A DNA stretch of 64,000 nucleotides from Rhynchosporium graminicola (Eukaryota > Ascomycota > Leotiomycetes > Helotiales > Ploettnerulaceae). How positions within the stretch are numbered: the first letter of the stretch is position 1; each line of letters starts with the position of its first letter. Below are positions 56,310 through 64,000 of the stretch, piece after piece. A program made the translations under genes and the position numbers. The DNA is taken from contig FJUW01000007.1 in assembly GCA_900074885.1 (NCBI GenBank), positions 128,826 through 192,825 of the forward strand. Direction: 5' to 3'. Below the pieces are notes generated by a model that worked only from the letters and a program-made list of their open reading frames with translations, was not told the origin of the DNA and made no database searches.

Positions 56310-56701
56310 CGGATACGATTATTTTGTCATGAGGCCACAAGGCACATGCACACCTAAAGTCAACTCTGTACTAGCTATAAGGAGCTCGGACATGCTACTC
56401 TATCCCGATAAATTAAGAGAGGTTATACCAAGTACCCCCTCTAATACTTATTTTCCTCTCTAAAAGAACTACCTAACACGTTATTTAATTATTTGATAAG
56501 AACATATAATAATTAAATCTAGACTTGCGTAGTAAGAAGGCTTTTTTTTTTCCTTTTCAAAGAATTACAATTATCCTTACTTCTAGTTTCGCACGATTTC
56601 ACTAGGTCAATTATTAAGCGAGCAAAAGCGGCATGCGTGGCTCTTTTGGTACGGGATATGTGTGTGTGCCTTGTGGCCTCTTGACAAAATAATCGTATCC
56701 G
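56310..56701. mobile_element. MITE-like 392 bp element with inverted ends
   Basis: The left end begins CGGATACGATTATTTTGTCA and the right end is its reverse complement; the inverted match runs for about 42 bp with three mismatches. The interior is AT-rich (about 56420-56560), with no coding capacity. No target-site duplication is obvious at the edges. The size, inverted ends and lack of a gene fit a non-autonomous DNA transposon. Confidence 0.78.
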
Positions 56702-57252
56702 TTTTTCCCCATAAGTTGATAATTAACACATGGCGGAGCGCGAGACCCACTATCAACCCCCTTTTGTACAAGGCAGGCTGACGCTCCAGAATCGTCAGAA
56801 CGAGGTCGTGCAACTCGATATATATGTCAAAGCATGGTAATGTAGTCCTTCGCTTATCCTATTCTTCAAGTTGGCGTCTGATAGTGTATGGTGGGATCTC
56901 CCATGTGGTAGCAGACAGAAAGGAGTCACGCAGCGCGGGTGTCTAGGCTATATGCTCAAGGATTAATCGGTAGGGAATGACTAGCACTGTCGTTATCGCT
57001 GTTCCTTTTCTATCAGAACACACAAGACGAGAGTGGAGTTCTCCATAGAGGCTAGAGCCAATTTCTTTCTCACATTTTGCGGGCAAGAGATTCCCGCAAC
57101 CAGAAAAGCTCCAGGTTTGTCGTAAACGTTTTTAATCGGCTATTCAATATTGCTAGGATTTCAACGTCAGAAAAGCCTGTTGAATATGGAGAGCGGTCCT
57201 CACTAAGGCTACTTTAATCTGCTTCGTAAAAAGGCTTAGTTACCGCGCGGGT
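56702..57252. other. Intergenic DNA
   Basis: A 36-codon frame starting at 56730 (MAERETHYQPPF) is the only item that reads protein-like; it may be chance or part of the decayed frame downstream. Nothing else is seen. Confidence 0.4.
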
Positions 57253-58071
57253 GAGTTTTGATTCGTGAAGCGAGAAGCACCAAATTCATCACTTACTGCC
57301 AGGTATGCGGAGGTTTTGGAAAACACACGATTCGTCTTGAATACGACCATACAAAATCTTTACTTCATGGTCAGAATAAGCGAGCCGTGGGATCTAGGGG
57401 AAGCAGAATTAAATGCCAGAGGGTCACTAGTGATCCATGATATCGCCTCTAAGCTAGGATGCGTTCGAGCTTCGCCAGATCTACCATAACTAATCTCAAA
57501 CGGAGGGCAAGGCCTCGCAAATTTGGAAGAACAGTTGGAGTTAGCGGGATCGTACACAAAGATGGAGGACAACAAGGAGCGCAAGCATACGAACGGCTCT
57601 TCATCAAATTACTTTCATCTGCACAACATCAAGCGGGCGAGCGGCAGTGAAAGCGATCATTTGAAATATTCCAAAATCTACAACTCGATAGAAATGGTAC
57701 AACGGCGATCAACTCTCAATAGTATCCCCCAACAACCTGCTCTACTAGATATCACATAACCAGCATTTGTGGATGAATATGACTTTCACCCTAAGCTTTT
57801 CCTGAATACTGCTTTCGTAATGTCATCGCCAATGTATGCCAACTATCAACCAGGCATATCTTTTGACGACTCTTCGCCTCTTATCGCTTACGGAGCTGAA
57901 GAAGAAACACTCGGACTAACGCCCCTGCTCGACTTTACAGCGCAATGCATGAAGCAGCAAAGCCAGGGTCTAAGACTATCCTCTGTAGTGATACAATGCA
58001 TTTTTTTTTTGGAAAAAAATAACCCTAGGTGCTCTCAAACATACTCAGACGGAAAATTAGAACACCATTGA
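57253..58071 (+). pseudogene. Broken reading frame of unidentified gene
   Basis: A single frame runs from about 57265 to 58071 with only two internal stops (TAA at about 57487-57489 and 57757-57759), far fewer than expected by chance over roughly 270 codons. Segments look like real protein: LENTRFVLNTTIQNLYFMVR, GEAELNARGSLVIHDIASKL, and DEYDFHPKLFLNT with PMYANYQPGISFDDSSPL. The amino acid style (Ser/Pro-rich, with short acidic motifs) would suit a regulatory protein, but I could not assign a family. It may be exons whose introns I cannot place, but no good splice pair removes both stops. I treat it as decayed. Confidence 0.5.
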
Positions 58072-59627
58072 CTCCACTAAAGGGACTATCAGACCACACA
58101 TACTATCGAATAATTCGTCAGCATACAATAATGATCAAACAACTGGCTTCTAGCGAAGATGAAGACTATCCGCTGTACACGGCATGATCTTGGCGATATT
58201 TGTTGACTGACATTGATACCTGTCACGGCCCTTCGCTTTGCCGAATATCTTCTTGTATACAATAATACCTCGGTGTGTTGTTTTCTATATGCGGCCTTTG
58301 CAGACTGCATTTTAGCAACAAATTGGGGTGTTGATGTCTCAGCGTAGAGGGCCGATATCTTGCAGGATAGAATCAATTTCAAAGTCTGATATTAAAATAA
58401 TCTCATCCCATCAAATAATTGTCCACTGTATTATATTTTATGCCTATGAAGAAAAACCTCCAAAAGATCAATATGCACATGCCGATCAGCTTCGTATATG
58501 CCTCCTCGAATTTGAATTACCACTGACAATGGCCGAAAATTGGCAGTCTCGGCAGATCCACCAGGTACCACTTCGCCTAACTATTTTGAATGTTCTTTCG
58601 TTGAAATCTTCCACGAATCGATTTTTTCTTGTAGTGGACCGTGGTAGAACTGGACCACGTCTGAAGAAGCGGATTCTGCCTTGACCACTGGTGTGCGCAA
58701 GAACCACTCGCCTGTCATCCGTATGCATCAGACCCCGATTATAACAAGCAATAACATAGGTCCTTGTCGAAGCAAGATCTGCTCTTGCGAGCCCTGCGTA
58801 CACTAGAAGACAGACATCTCAATAATTGAACGATTCTTAGTCGACTAAGTCTCATCTTCGACGACGATTGATGAAGTGTCTTCCTAAGAAATAGCTTCTA
58901 TTGTGACCTTGTCTCCGAATAAGAATGAATGGAGGAAGACTGTTCCAATGGTGATTAAGTAAACTACATGGACTGAGACGAATGGTTGCTGAAGTTGTGT
59001 TATACCTAATGGGCTTCTCCTTTGCCTTTGCTTCCGCGGCCGCCTTCAAGTTTTCTCCCTTGCTGGTCCGTTGATGAGTTGGCTTCCGCACTCGCTTTCT
59101 GTTAGATGTTTGATCCTAGTCCACTTCCCTTGCTGCTGATCTGCGTTGTGCTCGGATGCGGGTCTCGAATTCATCCACCAGCTCCGTTGTATGACCCAGT
59201 GACTATATGGGAAGTAGAGTAGGATGTCAATCCAAAAAGTAATATGAAACGCCATCGAGGTCCTCTACCAACAATCTCATGAACGTCCCAGTGCAGGTCG
59301 ACTTCGGGCACCATTGGGCAGACTAAAACTTCTGCTGGAGAAGTGACGTCGGAGGCAGAGATACTTCTGGTAGAGTTAGCAAGTATGGCGTCGACAAGAA
59401 TGCCAGACCATCCACCGTCCTCTTCACTAACCTCCTCGTTGTCTGATACTGGCGGGATAAAAGATTGTTGGAAGATATGAGCCTTACTTCAGAAGAAAAT
59501 TGGTGAATCATTGATTATTGCACAAAACCAATGTAAGTATATTGATGAGGTGACGTACTGTGATTATCTTCCTTCATAGTCAATTGCGATCTGTTTACGT
59601 CCTAGTGTAGCGTACCGATTCTTTATT
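58072..59627. other. Intergenic DNA between two decayed genes
   Basis: Short frames only (largest 118 and 105 codons, overlapping on opposite strands at 58328-58803). No family signal. Confidence 0.45.
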
Positions 59628-59666
59628 TTGCACCTCAAATCTTGTTTACCTACCTTCTCTCTGAAA

Positions 59667-61143
59667 ATGATTAGTCAAATCGATCTCTCTCGGCAAGATT
59701 TATCTTCAGTCATACCTGTTCAGTCCACACTGGCGAAAATAAGGAGCCAACTTGAACCTAGAAATCCCATTATACGGATCGGAATAATCGGTGCCGGTTC
59801 CATGGGCTCGATAATGTCTCTTGGTCTGGCTAAAAAGAATATATCGTTTCGCTTTGGGATGTCAACTCTGGGAATATTCGAGGCGCCAGGGAGAGAGCCC
59901 AGCAAGAAAGCGAAATCAAAAACAACGTTTGAAGGATTCTTCGATCTTAGAGCCCTTGCAGACAGCTTTGGTGACCAGAAAAAGCTGCTTATTGTCTCAA
60001 TAAGTCAGGGCAAGCCAAGCGACGGGGTGTTGAAGTTGTTGAACGAGGTCGGTATACTGAAGCCTGACGATATCTTGCTAGACGGTAGGATTGAGCACTG
60101 GAGAATTACAGAGCGCCTCCAAGAATTTTACATTCTTAAGGAATGAAATGAATTGGGCTCGGGGTCAGCAGTGGTTACTAGGCAGCTCGACGTGGCCCTA
60201 GCCTCTGTCCTGGCGCGAATGAGGAGATAATCGAGCAAGTTCTGCCAGTGCTTGAATGTGAGGCGTGGGGATTCAGGCGGGTTGGGCTGAATATGGTGGA
60301 TGACGAAATTGGAAGCGTTTCAGCAACTGGATTAAGCAAGGACAATTGCGCGGCACGTATCTCTGGGAGTTTTGATTGAAATATGTCGGAAAAGACAAAC
60401 GGGAAGCGGTGATCAGAATGGGGAAGGGAAGGGTACGGGTTTCGTCATGGATGAGGTATTGGATAAGGTGATACAAGATGACGACGACACGGAGGGTACT
60501 AGTTTACTGGAGTGTGATGGAGTTGGCTAAAAGGCACATATCGACGCCCACGATAGCCGCAGCACAGTTCTTGCGCGTTGCGAGTGGAAATAGACCACAG
60601 CGTCTCAAAGTTGCGAAGAAGTTGAGTCTGGCAAAACCTCCAAAATTTCGACTCGAGGATGAAGACGAGGGAAATGTAATTTGAAGATTCGAGAATGGCG
60701 GTCTGTTCTGCTGTCCTGGCATTATACTGTCAAGGCTTGGAGTTGATTGCACATGCCTCGAAAATTCAAGATTGGAACATCGATCTGGCTACTTGTATTA
60801 GGATATGCCGAGCTGGTTGCATTATTCAAAGCCATCACATCGCTGTTATGCTGGAGTTAACATACAAGTATACCAAAAGAGTCCGCCCTCGGTCTTCAGC
60901 ACACAGTAACGAATTTGAAGCTTGTCCACGAGATTACCGACGGAATTCCATCAGAATTTCTCTTACTTGAAACGAACCGTTTCAAGGGGCATTAAGTCTG
61001 ACGCATACATTACAACCTTGTGCTCAACGTTGAAGTACCTCAGATATAAAACCGGAGAGAAGTTACCGATACGATTTATGGAAGCAGAAAACTTTGAAGC
61101 ACATGGCTCTGACCGCCCTGGATACAGTGATTCTTCGGTTTAG
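59667..61143 (+). pseudogene. Decayed 6-phosphogluconate dehydrogenase paralogue
   Basis: Fragments in family order fall in different plus-strand frames. The NADP-binding start is RIGIIGAGSMGSIMSLGLA (about 59776-59832). LWDVNSGNIRGARERAQQES sits in another frame (about 59855-59915) before the first frame returns with FEGFFDLRALADSFGD. Next come AARRGPSLCPGANEE (about 60180-60220, with TAG just before it where the family has Gln), QLRGTYLWEF, and EVLDKVIQDDDDTEGT. Then, in a shifted frame, YWSVMELAKRH and LRVASGNRPQRLKVAKKL, QGLELIAHASK, NIDLATCIRICRAGCIIQS, and LPIRFMEAENFEAHGSDRPG near the end. The segment with the family signature around the catalytic Lys (GxGGSGHYVKMxHNGIE) is missing between VLECEAWGFRRVGLNMVDDE and its flanks. 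Several frameshifts, stops and this deletion leave no possible active enzyme. An intact copy would supply NADPH and ribulose 5-phosphate in the pentose phosphate pathway. Confidence 0.9.
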
Positions 61144-61529
61144 CGTGATTCTTCAGTAAATAACGCCGGTACACCGCCTTTTAGTATGAACCCCACTAAA
61201 TATTAATATACTATAACTATCAGAACTAGAAACCACTAAAGCTCTATAAATACTATACCGATTTACCTCTAAACTACTTCTTTTTGAAGCTCTTAATCTA
61301 TAGAGTATATATTCAGTCTGCGGCTATACCTCCTAAATCTGCTTCTAAGATTAGTACAAAAGCTCTAAAAGGATGTAAATCGACTAAACTACGTACTCGA
61401 CTACCTTCTGCGCTAGTACAACTAGCTAAAATAACTTTGAAAATCAATACTAAGAGTACTACAACTAAGTCTACTGAGCCTACTATAGACTTAGTTACAG
61501 CTATAGTACTAGCTACAGTACCAGCTACA

Positions 61530-61556
61530 GTACTAGTACTAGTACTAGTACTAGCT
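61530..61556. repeat. TAGTAC/CTAGTA tandem repeat
   Basis: Four to five CTAGTA hexamers within the AT-rich tract, flanked by related CTAGC/TACAG units. Confidence 0.7.
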
Positions 61557-62479
61557 ATAGCAAGCCAATCGACGCCTCTACCTCCACCTAAATCGATTAT
61601 ACTCTTTTCTTCGCCTCCGCAGATTATCATATAAGTTATAGAGTTAGAAATTCGATACTACTTAGATAGCGAGCGTATTAGCAGTATAATTAGTAGTATT
61701 TCAAATAAGCCAGGAGAGGAGGGACATACCTACTAATCGATTAAGGAGACTACTAGAGAGGTAGCAGATAATACTATTAATTCAAGGGGTATTTCTAGCT
61801 TAAGAAGAGATTATACTTACTAGTACGCTATATATAGAGCTAATAGTAATCCGACTAAGGTAGATATTAATAATTCAGCTGATTTCGACTATATTATTAA
61901 ACGAGTTTCAAACTAGAGAGCTAAAAGTAAAGAGAAGATACTCAGACTCTAGATTTACTTTAGTATTATCTTAACTCCTTAGAGTATAGTTTAACCTCTA
62001 TAGAAAGATCTAGTACTAGTAAAGCCTCTAATTATTACTATTCTAAAGCGTATATATAGAGATCTGAGAGAGGAGAGAGAGGAGGTACTAAAGCTTAAGA
62101 AACCTCGTATAGTAATAGTATAATTAATAGAGATAGAGAAACTAAGCTATTAAGCCGAAAAAGGAACCTTTAAGGAGCTCTTAACTTTAATTCAAGTACT
62201 ATAGGCTTATAAAGTTAGCTCTTATAGTTCAACTACTCGCTTTTACTAAGTAAATAATAATAAGCACTATTACCTTTCAGGAGCTAATTTAACTCGCTAG
62301 GGCTATAATATTAAAGAAAGAGATACTATAATTAATAAGCCTTCTATACTTCATAGAGGAGACTTATTAAGAGAGCTTACTAGGCGTTAAGAGGCAGAAG
62401 AAGTAAAGGAGAGAAAAGGGAGGAAGCAGAAGAAGAGAGAGTCTTACTATAATTTATCTTTATCACCAGAACGTCGAAC

Positions 62480-62700
62480 AGGAGCCTAATACCCTCTATA
62501 GACACCTTATTAGCCTCCAAATAGCTTCCTATATTAGTACCTTATAATATAACCTCCTTAACCTCCTCTAGTATAGTCTCCTTATACTTCTAGCCTATAG
62601 GGCTATTTTCAACCTCTGATATACCCTTAACTTAATATACCTCCTCTAGACTATGAATATTAACTACCTAAACCTTAATTACCTCTAAATCGACTATAGA
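62480..62700 (+). pseudogene. RIP-mutated Pro/Gln-rich coding remnant
   Basis: In one plus-strand frame about ten stops (TAA/TAG) stand within a Pro/Tyr/Leu-rich context. If each is read as a glutamine codon altered by C to T, the segment becomes a continuous low-complexity Pro/Gln-rich protein stretch containing PYTSSL, GYFQPLIYP and LNIPPLDYEY. Family and parent element are unknown. Confidence 0.45.
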
Positions 62701-63030
62701 AGAGAGCTAGGAGTAAGTTTCTATCGATAGTAGATCTGCAAGAGTCGAGCCCACTACGTAGTAGTAGTAATTCTGAGGAGGTATTATTTACGCTAAAAAC
62801 GTTTCTTTATAAGCTCTTACTACCCCCTAAAGCTTCTATAGCTTCGTAATTCGACTTAACTATTAAGATATTTATAGAGTAAGAGTATAATATAGCTATA
62901 ATATCAGAGACGACGATTAGAGAGGGAATAGAGCTTAGAATAAAAGCTAGAGTCTTAAAGGTTATAAAGATGAATTTGAAAGCATTTAAGAAGTAGTATA
63001 ATCAGTAAGAAGTATAACAAACTATAGAAG

Positions 63031-63072
63031 AGAAGGAGAAGGAGGAGGAGGAGGAGAAGGAGGAGGAGGAGT
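63031..63072. repeat. GGA/GAA tandem repeat
   Basis: A run of GGAG and GAAG trinucleotides; in the plus frame it would code a Glu/Lys-rich stretch following IEEKEKEEEEEK. A complementary TTC tract lies nearby at about 63111-63129. Confidence 0.75.
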
Positions 63073-63099
63073 AGAGAGCAAATTTCTAGTAATTATAAC

Positions 63100-63730
63100 T
63101 ATTTATATGCCTTCTTCTTCTTCTTCTTCAAGACCTTAGTACCTATAATAGCGAAAATGTGCCTTTGCTCTACGTTAAGCTTCAGCTCTAATTTCAACTA
63201 TACGTATAGCTAGTATTAAGAAGCTTTTAAACTCCTCCTAAGTATACTATTTCTACCTCTAATTTCTTCTAATCTACGCCTTTAGATCTACGAAACTCTC
63301 TTTAATTAGGTTAAAAAAGGGGTAATATAATAGGAGATATTCAAGCTAAAGACTAAAAGTAGCGCATAAGATAGCGACTTTAGGAGCTCTATAGATAGAG
63401 GCGTTATCTATAATAATAACTCTAATTCTAAGCTTAATATACTCTAGTAAGATACTCTTTTCAAGCTATTCAGTGAAGATCTCTATAGTAATAGAGCCTT
63501 AGAAGATTAAAGGCTAATAATACCCCCTTATAGAGTATACTGGTAATATTAACTACCTTATCGACCTTTTTAGAACCCTCGATACCTCTACTAGAGCTCC
63601 TCTTAGAGCTTAACCTCTCCTTCTTTCTGCTATACGTTCGTTATAAGCAGATTCTGTAACGTTCCTAGTTCTGACTAGTACGCGGTATACAGGCTCGTCG
63701 GTTAGTATCAGCTATGAAGTAAAGTAAATA
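63100..63730 (-). pseudogene. Second DDE (mariner/pogo-like) transposase, RIP-inactivated
   Basis: On the minus strand the conceptual translation contains GSITIEIFTE, IKLRIRVIIIDNASIYRAPK (catalytic Asp before NAS), VAILCATFSL, LEYLLLYYPFFNLIKESF and VDLKA followed by IRRN. This is the typical end of a DDE_3-type transposase (DNASIHR, YLPPYSPDLNPIE, AWIRRNW). TAG stops stand exactly where Trp belongs (after TE, after SL, after KA, after RRN). An upstream part is in another frame (FIADTNRRACI). The element ends were not identified. Confidence 0.75.
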
Positions 63731-64000
63731 AGAAGTTCGGTTCTTAATTAGAATTAAGATATTATAAGCAGGTATTAATTACTATATGAATTTGAGTATA
63801 AAGCTCCTATCTAATAGCAGAAGTGCTAGTCTTATATAGAATCTTCGTTCCCTTATGCTAGCTATATAAGACCGTCTTATAGAGCGCGTAAGCTCTCGCG
63901 ACCTATCTAGCAGTCTAGCATATCACGTGATCCTAGATCACCTATAGCTATAATACTATTATTACTTTAATATAGGTAGATATATAGTACTACTCGCTAG

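Larger units (their letters stand above)
61144..64000. mobile_element. AT-rich, RIP-mutated repetitive DNA
   Basis: Base composition changes abruptly after about 61180: the DNA is dominated by TA, CTA, TAG and TATA with few CpA or CpG-rich runs. In-frame stops are mostly TAA and TAG at positions where Gln or Trp would be expected. At least two different mutated coding segments are visible (a Pro/Gln-rich one at about 62480-62700 and a DDE transposase on the minus strand at about 63100-63730). It looks like stacked dead transposons and continues past the window edge. Confidence 0.8.

Noticed and set aside
61284..61634. 116-codon plus-strand frame in the AT-rich region
   Set aside because: It contains tandem CTAGTA-derived Leu/Val repeats and lies in RIP-mutated DNA; not a functional gene.
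1..64000. CRISPR arrays, rRNA, bacterial-type operons
   Set aside because: No regularly spaced direct repeats and no rRNA signature were seen; intron-bearing genes show the DNA is fungal nuclear.

Overview
The window is nuclear DNA of a filamentous ascomycete (Pezizomycotina). The evidence is compact genes with 44-105 bp GT-AG introns, often with a CTAAC-type branch site, fungus-only protein families, an AA9-CBM1 cellulase-system enzyme, and transposons whose tryptophan and glutamine codons have become stop codons, as repeat-induced point mutation (RIP) does. A leotiomycete is my best guess, but the sequence alone does not settle the class.

Layout. 1-5 kb holds NUS1 (dolichol synthesis). At 5.3-6.5 kb is a conserved fungal protein of unknown function, followed by about 6.4 kb without a supportable gene. 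At 13-14.5 kb is a Golgi-type GT31 glycosyltransferase. At 17.5-23.3 kb is a tight block: VPS72/SWC2 (H2A.Z exchange) and RCF1 (respiratory supercomplexes) are divergent, and RCF1 converges on DSC1 (Golgi E3 ligase). At 25.4-27.0 kb is a secreted AA9 monooxygenase with a CBM1 tail. At 28-40.5 kb is the densest part: isocitrate lyase, an aromatic amino acid decarboxylase, a haem-binding cytochrome-b5-like (MAPR) protein, an EF-hand protein, MED8, a 2EXR/F-box-like protein and an intracellular GH5 glycosidase. At 43-54.6 kb are a DUF6914-like protein, TCD1 (tRNA ct6A formation), a VOC/glyoxalase-fold protein and an F-box/LRR protein with a C-terminal CaaX box.

Mobile and decayed DNA. A 1,476 bp Tc1/mariner-type element with perfect 34 bp inverted ends lies at 41.4-42.9 kb; its transposase frame has eight stops, all TAG. 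A 392 bp MITE-like element lies at 56.3-56.7 kb. From 57 kb onward intact genes stop: there is a broken unidentified reading frame (57.3-58.1 kb), a shattered 6-phosphogluconate dehydrogenase paralogue (59.7-61.1 kb), and then very AT-rich RIP-mutated DNA to the end of the window, including a second DDE transposase on the minus strand. The right edge therefore looks like the transition from a gene-rich to an AT-rich compartment.

The genes are mostly unrelated housekeeping functions, and I see no biosynthetic cluster. Several neighbours share short divergent promoters (VPS72/RCF1, EF-hand/MED8, TCD1/VOC, decarboxylase/MAPR). Exon boundaries were placed by eye from splice motifs and reading-frame continuity. 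No rRNA, tRNA or CRISPR array was recognised.
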